A stretch of 8,693 nt of DNA, taken from the NCBI GenBank assembly GCA_031275595.1, contig JAISOO010000112.1, positions 1 through 8,693 of the forward strand. Direction: 5' to 3'. The position numbers and the translations under genes were made by a program. The number at the start of each line of letters is the position of its first letter. Position 1 is the stretch's first letter. Shown here piece by piece: positions 1-6,035 of this stretch. The DNA comes from Spirochaetaceae bacterium (GTDB taxonomy: Bacteria; Spirochaetota; Spirochaetia; Treponematales; Breznakiellaceae). The notes beneath the pieces are model-generated. The model was not told the DNA's origin, did not search any database, and saw only the letters and a program-made list of their open reading frames with translations.

Positions 1-90
1 GGAAAGGCTTTGGAAAAAACGGCCCAAAGCCCGTTTTTTCCTCTAAATCTAAGGTTGCTTTCCCAAAAGCTGAAGTTTTGGGAAAGCCTC
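1..90 (+). repeat. Modular palindromic repeat, copy C (truncated by window edge)
   Basis: Positions 44-90 match 3457-3503 at 46 of 47 bases, and positions 1-43 match 3414-3456 at 33 of 43, so the whole stretch is one copy of the repeat also seen at 3385-3503. It holds a terminator-like hairpin (12-41) and a second hairpin with perfect 12-base arms, GCTTTCCCAAAA at 57-68 and its complement at 76-87, with a 7-base loop. The first bases align to the right arm of a third hairpin whose left part lies outside the window. Read on the minus strand, positions 49-87 are coding: they give the last residues and the stop codon of the aminopeptidase gene. Confidence 0.85.
12..41 (-). terminator. Bidirectional terminator-like hairpin after the aminopeptidase gene
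   Basis: GGAAAAAACGG at 12-22 pairs perfectly over 11 bases with CCGTTTTTTCC at 31-41, around an 8-base loop. The A6/T6 tracts make it resemble an intrinsic terminator on either strand. It lies just beyond the stop codon (49-51) of the minus-strand aminopeptidase gene, so it probably ends that transcript. The same module recurs at 2240-2264 and 3426-3453. Because the T-run is part of the stem, termination strength is uncertain. Confidence 0.55.
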
Positions 91-1260
91 ACAGGTTAAC
101 AGGGTAAATTGACGGGGGGCCGCCCCGCCGGAAACCACCGGTTTACCCTGCCGGATATAGACGTCAATTTCAGTGCGTAATCCATAATCGGAAAAATAAA
201 TTCCCGGTTCCAGCGAAAAACAGGATCCTTCCAGCAAAAACCGGGAATCGGGAAATTCCACCGAATCAATATTCACCCCTGATCCGTGACATTCGGTATC
301 GATACCGTGGCCGGTACGGTGTTTTATCGCCTCACCGTATCCCTTCTCGATAAGAAACTCCCGGGTTTTTTGATCCGTCCTGGCCCCCGTCAGTCTTCTC
401 CCGGCCTGTAATTCGTTTGTTATGAAATCTAAAACCCCTTCCCGGGCGCGGATGAGATCACCGAAGGCCTTTTCTACCGGGGCGGGCCCCTGGGGGGCAT
501 AAACCCCCACCCAGGAAATGTCCCCATAGACCGATCCCGCGGCGGCTTCCTGAGCCCAAAGATCAAACTGAATCACATCTCCCGTGTTAAAAACCGCGCC
601 GGCGCCGGAAAAGTCATAGTGGGGGTTTCCGGAATTCACCCCCCCGGCGACTATGGGAGGATGATCGGTGATAAGTCCCCGTTTTTTCATTTCTTCCAAC
701 ATGAGCCGGCGGATATCCCCCTCGTGGAGGGATTCTTTTTCCGCATAGGATCTTTTAACCCGCTCCCAGGCGATTTCCACGATCTGGTAAAGACCGGAAA
801 CGGCCCGTTCATGGGATTCGATGCTCTTTTCATCCAGGAGCCCTTTAAACCGCTGGATGAGGGCCGCCGCGGAAGTCAAGGTCAGCCCTGCTTTTTCCAG
901 GGTTGACGCGGTTCCCCGGTCAAGATAGGAAATTGAACAGAGGCTTTCGGAACTGTGGACCCCCCAGCGTTTTCCCGCAAACGGGGCCAGGGCGGTAAAA
1001 AAATCTTCCCCGCTGAGATAAGAAACCCTGGAACCGGGCAGATCCCGCAGGATATCCGGTTCAATAACGTGCACTATCCCCAACGGCTCCCCGTGGGCGG
1101 GTACCCCGTATACCCAACGCCGGGAATTCGTTGCCTGGGGATCGATCCGGAGAATCTCATCGGACAGTTTATCCCGATGGTGAAAATTACAAAAAAGCCA
1201 TCCCTCCAGGCCTTCATCCCGGATAGCTTTCTGCATATTTTGTAACTCGAGGCCGCTCAT
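49..1260 (-). CDS. M24 family metallopeptidase, aminopeptidase P-like (Xaa-Pro aminopeptidase)
   Basis: The 403-residue protein has the pita-bread fold layout of aminopeptidase P: an N-terminal creatinase-like domain (about 1-145) and a C-terminal catalytic domain (about 150-390). All five expected metal ligands are visible: D233 (in QFDLWA), D247 (in YGDISW), H318 (in HRTGHGID), E351 (in SLEPGIY) and E364 (in RTEIDV). The family removes an N-terminal residue that precedes proline, using two metal ions; with no signal peptide this one should be cytosolic. The start ATG overlaps the stop of the upstream secreted-protein gene (TAATG) and no strong Shine-Dalgarno is seen, which suggests translational coupling. 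The last 13 residues, from EAFPK, and the stop are encoded by the repeat at 1-90, so the native C-terminus was probably replaced or extended. The family call is firm; exact substrate specificity is not visible. Confidence 0.9.
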   Translation of the reverse strand: MSGLELQNMQKAIRDEGLEGWLFCNFHHRDKLSDEILRIDPQATNSRRWVYGVPAHGEPLGIVHVIEPDILRDLPGSRVSYLSGEDFFTALAPFAGKRWGVHSSESLCSISYLDRGTASTLEKAGLTLTSAAALIQRFKGLLDEKSIESHERAVSGLYQIVEIAWERVKRSYAEKESLHEGDIRRLMLEEMKKRGLITDHPPIVAGGVNSGNPHYDFSGAGAVFNTGDVIQFDLWAQEAAAGSVYGDISWVGVYAPQGPAPVEKAFGDLIRAREGVLDFITNELQAGRRLTGARTDQKTREFLIEKGYGEAIKHRTGHGIDTECHGSGVNIDSVEFPDSRFLLEGSCFSLEPGIYFSDYGLRTEIDVYIRQGKPVVSGGAAPRQFTLLTCEAFPKLQLLGKQP

Positions 1261-1688
1261 TAAAACTCAAGTTTTAAACCATCTACATTTTCAAAACGGT
1301 CGTCGATGTTTACACTGAGGGGAATGTTTCCCCAGGTTGAATGTCCCCGATCCTTACGAACATAGAGCCGGACATGGCTGAATTCCCCGTTTTTATAATA
1401 GACGGCCAAATAGGGCCAGGAAGTTCCGGAATTCATGTAGATGAGATCCCCCTTTCCCGCGGCATCGGTAAACCATTCTATGGGAAGATAGGCCCGGGCC
1501 AATTGGTTTACCCCTTTCCGGTAGGCGACCACATACCCCTTCCGGTAGGGGTATATTTTCTCCAGGGGAACATTAACGTAATAATATTCCGATTCATTGT
1601 TTGCCGCCGGAGTATTTTGCTGGGCGCTCATGGGCAGAACGCCGCCCAGAACCGCGCCGAGGATAAGTAGTACCAAGAACTTTCTCAT
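1260..1688 (-). CDS. Small secreted protein of unknown function
   Basis: The 142-residue product starts with a clear signal peptide: MRK, a hydrophobic stretch (about 4-18), then a likely signal peptidase I site after MSA at 20-22. There is no lipobox cysteine, so the mature protein of about 120 residues is expected in the periplasm or outside the cell. It is rich in aromatic and charged residues (EYYYVNVPLEKIYPYRKG) and carries two YRKG blocks, mirrored in the DNA by a short direct repeat near 1509-1548. I do not recognise the family. I chose the ATG at 1688 because AGGGGG stands seven bases upstream and the signal peptide begins there; an in-frame ATG at 1751 would put 21 polar residues before it. 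The stop overlaps the aminopeptidase start by one base, so the two are probably an operon. Confidence 0.75.
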   Translation of the reverse strand: MRKFLVLLILGAVLGGVLPMSAQQNTPAANNESEYYYVNVPLEKIYPYRKGYVVAYRKGVNQLARAYLPIEWFTDAAGKGDLIYMNSGTSWPYLAVYYKNGEFSHVRLYVRKDRGHSTWGNIPLSVNIDDRFENVDGLKLEF

Positions 1689-1783
1689 TCCGGATCCCCC
1701 TTGTTCAGATAAAAGTTGTCGTTCAAAATCATAATCCTTTCGAACCATCAAATTTTAAAACAGCCTCACATAAGTCTCGGCCG

Positions 1784-1827
1784 TTTTTCTAAAATCATGA
1801 ACCTGGCGGGCCATGATTTTGAAAAAA
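1784..1827. other. Long palindrome in the divergent intergenic region
   Basis: AAAATCATG at 1791-1799 pairs perfectly with CATGATTTT at 1812-1820. Past one T-G wobble and one mismatch the arms continue as T5 against A5, giving about 15 paired positions around a 12-base loop. No T-run follows on either strand outside the stem, so it is not a standard terminator. It lies between the minus-strand secreted-protein gene and the plus-strand zinc-ribbon gene, so it could be an operator or a 5' leader structure. Otherwise 1689-1938 holds no gene I can support. Confidence 0.4.
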
Positions 1828-1903
1828 TCGCTTACCAAAACTATAACCGGTTGCCGCTTCTTTCGCAAGCCCGCCGGCCCTTTTATCCTGACGGGACTCC
1901 CCC

Positions 1904-1932
1904 TTGCAAGGCCGGTTTAAGCGAGGTATGAT
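1904..1932 (+). promoter_or_regulatory. Sigma70-type promoter for the zinc-ribbon gene
   Basis: TTGCAA at 1904-1909 (4 of 6 to the -35 consensus) is followed, after exactly 17 bases, by TATGAT at 1927-1932 (5 of 6 to the -10 consensus). Transcription starting about seven bases after the -10 would begin at about 1938-1940, which is the ATG at 1939. The mRNA may therefore be leaderless. This is a visual match only. Confidence 0.5.
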
Positions 1933-1938
1933 AGGACC

Positions 1939-2232
1939 ATGTGCTGGTATTGCGGTTCCGCCGTAAAAGATGAGGAACCCCTGGGAAGGGCCCGGCAATG
2001 CGCCGATTGCGGCAGGGATCTCCGGGTCTGCCGCCATTGCCGTTTTTATCTTCCCGGCGCCCGCGGGGACTGCGCCGAACCCGGCGCGGAGGTCCCGCCG
2101 GATAAGGAACGGGGGAATTTTTGTGAGTGGTTCTCCCTGGATCCCCGGTTTCGTGCAAAAACCGCCGGGGAAAAGGCCCGCCGAAACGCCGCGGGAACGG
2201 CTCAATCAGCCTTTGAGGATCTTTTTAAATGA
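1939..2232 (+). CDS. Eight-cysteine zinc-ribbon-like small protein, function unknown
   Basis: The 97-residue product has CxxC pairs at C2/C5, C21/C24 and C31/C34, plus C45 and C62: eight cysteines, enough for two treble-clef or zinc-ribbon sites. The stretch FYLPGARGDCAEP (36-48) with DKERGNFCEWF (55-65) reads like a conserved core; the C-terminal third is charged and Ala/Arg rich and ends in FEDLF. There is no signal peptide or membrane segment, so it should be cytosolic. A role in nucleic-acid or protein binding is plausible but not shown. The ATG is preceded by only a weak AGG at 1933-1935, and the predicted transcript start falls on the ATG. A terminator-like hairpin begins eight bases after the stop, so it is probably transcribed alone ahead of rsgA. 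Confidence 0.8.
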   Translation: MCWYCGSAVKDEEPLGRARQCADCGRDLRVCRHCRFYLPGARGDCAEPGAEVPPDKERGNFCEWFSLDPRFRAKTAGEKARRNAAGTAQSAFEDLFK

Positions 2233-2239
2233 GCCCCTT

Positions 2240-2264
2240 AAAAGCGGGCTTTAGACCGCTTTTT
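2240..2264 (+). terminator. Terminator-like hairpin after the zinc-ribbon gene
   Basis: AAAAGCGG at 2240-2247 pairs with CCGCTTTT at 2256-2263 around an 8-base loop, and the T-run covers 2260-2264. It starts eight bases past the stop codon. It is the same module as 3426-3453, in inverted orientation. Confidence 0.55.
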
Positions 2265-2333
2265 CAAGAGCATTTCCGAAAACCAACCGGGTTTTGGGAA
2301 ATGCTCGATGCTGTTTCGTACCTGAAGTTTTGG
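2240..2333 (-). repeat. Modular palindromic repeat, copy A (inverted relative to copy B)
   Basis: The reverse complement of 2240-2306 matches 3385-3451 at 64 of 67 bases. This part holds the terminator-like module and a hairpin with GAGCATTTCC at 2268-2277 and GGAAATGCTC at 2297-2306, an internal mismatch, then five further pairs. Next to it, 2322-2333 (CTGAAGTTTTGG) matches the loop and right arm of the other hairpin module at 70-81 and 3483-3494, but its partner arm is degraded. That third module is in direct, not inverted, orientation and on the other side of the core, so copies are mosaics of modules rather than one fixed unit. Confidence 0.8.
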
Positions 2334-2348
2334 AGCAGCCCCGCTCGA

Positions 2349-2377
2349 TTGAAGCATGGATAACAGGCCACTATTTT
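2349..2377 (+). promoter_or_regulatory. Weak candidate promoter for rsgA
   Basis: TTGAAG at 2349-2354 and TATTTT at 2372-2377 are spaced by 17 bases, ahead of rsgA and beyond repeat A. Both boxes are poor-to-fair matches and the second lies in a T-rich run, so chance is a real possibility. A promoter here is expected because a terminator-like hairpin precedes it. Confidence 0.25.
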
Positions 2378-2392
2378 TTTTAGCTTGTAAAG

Positions 2393-2411
2393 CCGGCGGA
2401 TTTCCCGCCGG
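2393..2411 (+). other. Short GC-rich hairpin in the rsgA leader
   Basis: CCGGCGG at 2393-2399 pairs perfectly with CCGCCGG at 2405-2411 around a 5-base loop. It ends 27 bases before the rsgA Shine-Dalgarno and no T-run follows, so it is a 5' untranslated structure rather than a terminator. No known riboswitch or protein site is recognised. Confidence 0.35.
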
Positions 2412-2451
2412 TAAGTATCTTCTCCGTGGTAAATCCCGAAGGATGGATTAG

Positions 2452-3408
2452 GTGCGGGGTTTGGTAGTCCGGGGTTCCCGCAATATCTTTTTTATCCGGC
2501 CCGTGGGAACGGAGCCGAATCCTGAACTCCTCTCCTGCAGGATCAAGGGAAAGATCCTCAAGGGGGTTGAGGGTTATTATAACCCCCTGGCCCCGGGGGA
2601 TTGGGTGAATTTTGAGCCTGATCCGGCTCGTCCGGGGACCGGCCTCATCCGGGGGGTGGAAGAACGGCGGAACGGATTTACCCGGTTTAACCAAAAGGGT
2701 CAGGCCCCCCAGCTCTTGGCGGCCAATGTGGACCTGGTGCTCTGCCTTACCAGCCCGGTTGCTCCCCCTTTTCGTCCCCGGTTTCTGGATCGTTCCCTCC
2801 TCCAGGCGGAGATCGCCGGGATACCCGGGGTGATCATCTGTAATAAATACGACCTTTCCCCGGATGATCCTGATACGGAAGAGCGGCTTGAAGATTATAG
2901 CCGTATCGGGTACCGGGTATTGCGGGTATCCGCCTTGACCGGTCAAGGGATGGACGAGGTTCGTTCCCTCATCGCCAATACCTCCGCGGTTCTGGTGGGA
3001 CAGTCCGGGGTGGGAAAATCCACCCTGATCAATGCGCTGGTTCCGGAAATATGCCAGCGGACCGCGCCCCTCAATGAAAAATACGATCGGGGAAATCATA
3101 CCACCACCATGTCGGTGCTTTTTGAGGTCTCCCCGGGCAGGACCTTTTTGATAGATACCCCCGGTATCAGGCGTTTTGTCCCCGCGGGGGCCGCCGCGGA
3201 TGAGATAATCCACTATATGCGGGAATTTGCCCCCTTGGCCGGCCATTGTACCTATGGGTGTTCCTGTTCCCACCGGACTGAACCGGGATGTAAAATAATG
3301 GAAGCGGTCGCCGCGGGCAGTATCCATGAAGATCGTTACGAAAGTTTCCTGAGAATTCAGGATGAGTTATCGGGTACTCCCTATGAGCATTTCCCAAAAC
3401 CCGGTTGA
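2452..3408 (+). CDS. rsgA: Ribosome small subunit-dependent GTPase A (circularly permuted GTPase)
   Basis: RsgA (YjeQ) binds the 30S subunit late in assembly and hydrolyses GTP to help mature the decoding centre. The 318 residues show an N-terminal OB-fold (about 1-75) and then GTPase motifs in permuted order G4-G1-G2-G3: NKYD at 131-134, GQSGVGKST at 183-191, GNHTTT at 214-219 and DTPG at 235-238. A C-terminal zinc motif has C266, C272, H274 and C280. The spacing C-x5-C-x-H-x5-C is one residue longer than the usual C-x4-C, with an extra cysteine at 270. The start is GTG with AAGGA at 2439-2443, eight bases upstream. The last seven residues (EHFPKPG) and the TGA stop are encoded by repeat copy B. 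The gene sits between inverted repeat copies A and B. Confidence 0.95.
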   Translation: MRGLVVRGSRNIFFIRPVGTEPNPELLSCRIKGKILKGVEGYYNPLAPGDWVNFEPDPARPGTGLIRGVEERRNGFTRFNQKGQAPQLLAANVDLVLCLTSPVAPPFRPRFLDRSLLQAEIAGIPGVIICNKYDLSPDDPDTEERLEDYSRIGYRVLRVSALTGQGMDEVRSLIANTSAVLVGQSGVGKSTLINALVPEICQRTAPLNEKYDRGNHTTTMSVLFEVSPGRTFLIDTPGIRRFVPAGAAADEIIHYMREFAPLAGHCTYGCSCSHRTEPGCKIMEAVAAGSIHEDRYESFLRIQDELSGTPYEHFPKPG

Positions 3409-3503
3409 TTTTAGGAAATGCTCTTGAAAAAGCGGTCTAACGCCCGCTTTTTCCCATAAATCTAAGGTTGCTTTCCCAAAAACTGAAGTTTTGGGAAAGC
3501 CTC
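3385..3503 (+). repeat. Modular palindromic repeat, copy B (complete)
   Basis: This is the fullest copy and fills nearly all of the rsgA-mutS2 gap. Module order is: hairpin 1, GAGCATTTCC at 3385-3394 with GGAAATGCTC at 3414-3423 and four inner pairs past a mismatch; the terminator-like hairpin at 3426-3453; and hairpin 2, GCTTTCCCAAAA at 3470-3481 with perfect 12-base complement at 3489-3500. The first 24 bases are coding, ending rsgA. The right part matches copy C (46/47) and the left part matches copy A inverted (64/67). Confidence 0.85.
3426..3453 (+). terminator. Terminator-like hairpin between rsgA and mutS2
   Basis: GAAAAAGCGG at 3426-3435 pairs perfectly with CCGCTTTTTC at 3444-3453 around an 8-base loop, with T5 at 3448-3452. 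It starts 17 bases after the rsgA stop. If active, it would separate or attenuate mutS2 transcription; no convincing promoter is visible between it and mutS2. Compared with the copy at 12-41, one stem pair has changed from A-T to G-C with pairing kept. Confidence 0.5.
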
Positions 3504-3536
3504 CTCTGATTAAAATTTTTCTTCCAGGGAAAAATT

Positions 3537-6035
3537 ATGAATGACAAGACCTTTAAACTCCTCGAATTTGACCTCATGAGAACCAGGGTCGCCGAATCCG
3601 CGCTCAGCGGGGAAGCCGCCCGGCGTTTGGAGGGGGAACTCCCCCTGACAGACCCCCGGGGAGTGGAGGAACTTAAAAAGCTGGTCGCTGAGTTTTTGGA
3701 CAAATTAAACTCCGGAGATGAGGAACCCCGGGGAAGTTTTCCCGATATCGGATTTCTCATCCCAAAACTTGCAGTTGAGGGTATGAGCCTGGAACTTGAC
3801 GAAGCCTATGCCCTGGGGGTTTTTATCCAGACTGCGGAGGCGCTTAAGGGATGGCTCCGGAATTCCTCTGGGGACAGGGCTCCCGGGAAAGGGACCGCTG
3901 TTGGCGAGCGGCTCACTCCTTTACAGGTTCTGGTTTCGGATTTGCCGGATTGTTCGCCGCTGACCAGGGAAATTTTCCGGGTATTGCATAAGGACGGTTC
4001 CCTTCGGGATCTCCCTGAATTTCGGAAGATAAAAGGACGGATCCGCAATCTTACCGGAGAATTGGAGGCCATCGTCTCCCGTTATACCGGGAATGAAGAG
4101 GCCCGGCGTATGCTTCAGTCCGCCTTACCTTCCCAGCGGGACGGCCGTATGGTCCTGGCCGTAAAGGCGAATTTCCGGGGGCGTATTAAGGGAATAGTCC
4201 ACGAGGTTTCTTCCACCGGCCAGACGCTGTTTGTGGAACCGGAAGAGGTGGTGGAGAAAAACAACGAGATCCTTATTGAGACCCGGCTGCTCGACGGGGA
4301 GATCCGCCGGGTTTTGCGGGAAATGACGGGCCATATCGCCGCCCGGCGCGGCCTCTTGAAAGAGCTTCATGAAAAGATAATCCACCTGGAAACCCTCAGG
4401 GCCCGGGCCCGTTACAGCCGTGAGACCAGGGGGCATTTTGCGCTGGATGGGGACGGTGCTCAACAGAAAAACGAGGTTTTGTCCCCCCTGCCGGCGGCAG
4501 AACGGCTGGTGCTGATACAGGCCCGGCATCCCCTTTTGGGATCCAAGGCGGTTCCTGTGGATATTTTCATGGGCGGTAATACCCGGACGGTGATTATCAC
4601 CGGGCCCAATACCGGAGGAAAAACCGTAACCCTCAAAATTGCAGGGCTTTTCGCCCTGATGAATCAATTCGGTCTCGCCCTTCCGGTGGAGGAGGGAACC
4701 ACCCTGCCCGTGTTTGATGGAATCTACGCCGATATCGGAGACGAGCAGTCCCTGAGCCAATCCCTTTCGACTTTTTCTGCCCATATGACCAATATCGCCG
4801 TCATTATCGGAGCGGCTACGGAAAGGTCCCTGGTACTTTTGGATGAATTAGGTTCCGGAACAGACCCCGAGGAGGGGAGCGCCATTGCCATGGCGATTCT
4901 GGATCACCTCATCGAAAAAAAAGTGACGGTCATCGCCACCACCCATCATGGCATATTAAAAAATTACGGTTATACCCGGGAGGGGGTGGAGAATGCTTCA
5001 GTGGAATTTGACGGCCGGACCCTTTCTCCCACATACCGGATCATCATGGGAATCCCCGGGGAAAGCCGGGCGGTGGAGATCGCCGCGCGGAACGGACTGC
5101 CTGACGGCATTGTTTCCACGGCCCGGACCTACCTTGATGAGGAACGATCCGATGTTTCCGCCCTCATTTCTGGACTGAAAAAGAAACACCAGGAGTTGGA
5201 TGCCGCCGCGGAGGCCAGTAAAGCCGAAATTTTCCGGCTCCGGGAGGAACGGCGGAGCGCGGATCTCAAGGAACTCAGACTCCGGCAGAAGGAAATTGAT
5301 CTGAAGACGGGGGGTATGGGGAATCTCAGGCTGCTCCTGTCGGAAAGCCGAAAAACCCTGGAAAATTTGGTCCGGGAATTAAAGGAAGGGGAACTTACCC
5401 GGGAAAAAAGGGTCAGGGTAAAGGAATTTCTCGCCGGCCTTGAACGATCCGTAGCCGCCGAGGGCGAGGTCCTGAAAAAAGAGGAACAGAGCTTGGCGGA
5501 AGAACGGCGGCGCCTGGAAACAGGGGATGTTCCGGAGGAAGGCCGGCCGCCGGGAGTCAAGGGCTCCGGGAGCAAAGTCCCGGCTGCGATAGGACCGGGG
5601 ACAGAGGTCCTGGTCGGGGAATATCACCGCCGGGGAACCGTCCTCAGGGCGGACAAAAAGGATTTTTGGATCGTGGAAATTGGGTCTCTCAGGATGAGTA
5701 TCCCGGAAAAAGATCTTATTATCCTCGCGCCTTCCGAAGAAAACAAAAAACCGCTTATCGCCGTGCCGGATCTGAGTCCGGAAAGTCAAGCCCGGTTTGA
5801 GGTAAACCTCTTGGGGATGCGTTTAGAAGAGGCCCTGGATGTCCTCCGCCGTCAGCTTGATGCCGCCGCCCTGTCGGGACTCCGTGAATTTTCGGTGATC
5901 CACGGTAAAGGGGATGGTATACTGCAGCGGGGGGTACATGAATTCCTTAAACAACAAGGTTTGGTGGCGGATTATTACTTTTCCCGGCCTGAAATGGGTG
6001 GTTTTGGCCGGACCGAGGTGGTCCTGAAAGGCTAG
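3537..6035 (+). CDS. mutS2: MutS2-family ATPase with C-terminal Smr domain
   Basis: MutS2 is a MutS paralogue without the mismatch-reading domains. It has been linked to restraining recombination and, in Bacillus subtilis, to recognising collided ribosomes. The 832 residues, somewhat longer than the usual near 790, show the MutS core (about 1-330), Walker A GPNTGGKT at 356-363, the signature SLSQSLSTFSAHM at 405-417, Walker B LVLLDE at 432-437 followed by GSGTDP, and a TTHH switch near 465. A long charged coiled coil (about 535-665) leads to a KOW-like segment (about 690-730) and the Smr domain (about 752-832) with HGKGDG at 789-794. The usual LDLR motif of the Smr domain reads VNLL at 756-759. 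The ATG follows AGGGA at 3526-3530, six bases upstream. The frame is intact and the gene converges on the TM2 gene. Confidence 0.95.
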   Translation: MNDKTFKLLEFDLMRTRVAESALSGEAARRLEGELPLTDPRGVEELKKLVAEFLDKLNSGDEEPRGSFPDIGFLIPKLAVEGMSLELDEAYALGVFIQTAEALKGWLRNSSGDRAPGKGTAVGERLTPLQVLVSDLPDCSPLTREIFRVLHKDGSLRDLPEFRKIKGRIRNLTGELEAIVSRYTGNEEARRMLQSALPSQRDGRMVLAVKANFRGRIKGIVHEVSSTGQTLFVEPEEVVEKNNEILIETRLLDGEIRRVLREMTGHIAARRGLLKELHEKIIHLETLRARARYSRETRGHFALDGDGAQQKNEVLSPLPAAERLVLIQARHPLLGSKAVPVDIFMGGNTRTVIITGPNTGGKTVTLKIAGLFALMNQFGLALPVEEGTTLPVFDGIYADIGDEQSLSQSLSTFSAHMTNIAVIIGAATERSLVLLDELGSGTDPEEGSAIAMAILDHLIEKKVTVIATTHHGILKNYGYTREGVENASVEFDGRTLSPTYRIIMGIPGESRAVEIAARNGLPDGIVSTARTYLDEERSDVSALISGLKKKHQELDAAAEASKAEIFRLREERRSADLKELRLRQKEIDLKTGGMGNLRLLLSESRKTLENLVRELKEGELTREKRVRVKEFLAGLERSVAAEGEVLKKEEQSLAEERRRLETGDVPEEGRPPGVKGSGSKVPAAIGPGTEVLVGEYHRRGTVLRADKKDFWIVEIGSLRMSIPEKDLIILAPSEENKKPLIAVPDLSPESQARFEVNLLGMRLEEALDVLRRQLDAAALSGLREFSVIHGKGDGILQRGVHEFLKQQGLVADYYFSRPEMGGFGRTEVVLKG

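Noticed and set aside
1689..1751. N-terminal extension of the secreted protein from the ATG at 1751
   Set aside because: The extension is polar, the signal peptide begins at the ATG at 1688, and that ATG has a good Shine-Dalgarno.
1716..1931. 71-codon plus-strand frame in the divergent gap
   Set aside because: It reads through the palindrome and promoter, has no ribosome binding site and no recognisable motif.
1795..2205. 136-codon and 91-codon minus-strand frames over the zinc-ribbon gene
   Set aside because: The plus-strand frame has patterned CxxC pairs and a promoter; the opposite frames show no motifs.
2380..3327. Long 315-codon minus-strand open frame opposite rsgA
   Set aside because: It lies wholly across rsgA, whose GTPase motifs are unmistakable; the frame is glycine/proline rich with no recognisable domain. 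It is a shadow of GC-rich codon use.
1..3503. CRISPR array
   Set aside because: The repeats are few, palindromic, kilobases apart and lack regular spacers.
4125..4784. 219-codon minus-strand open frame opposite mutS2
   Set aside because: It covers the Walker A and signature region of mutS2 and has no domain sense or ribosome binding site.
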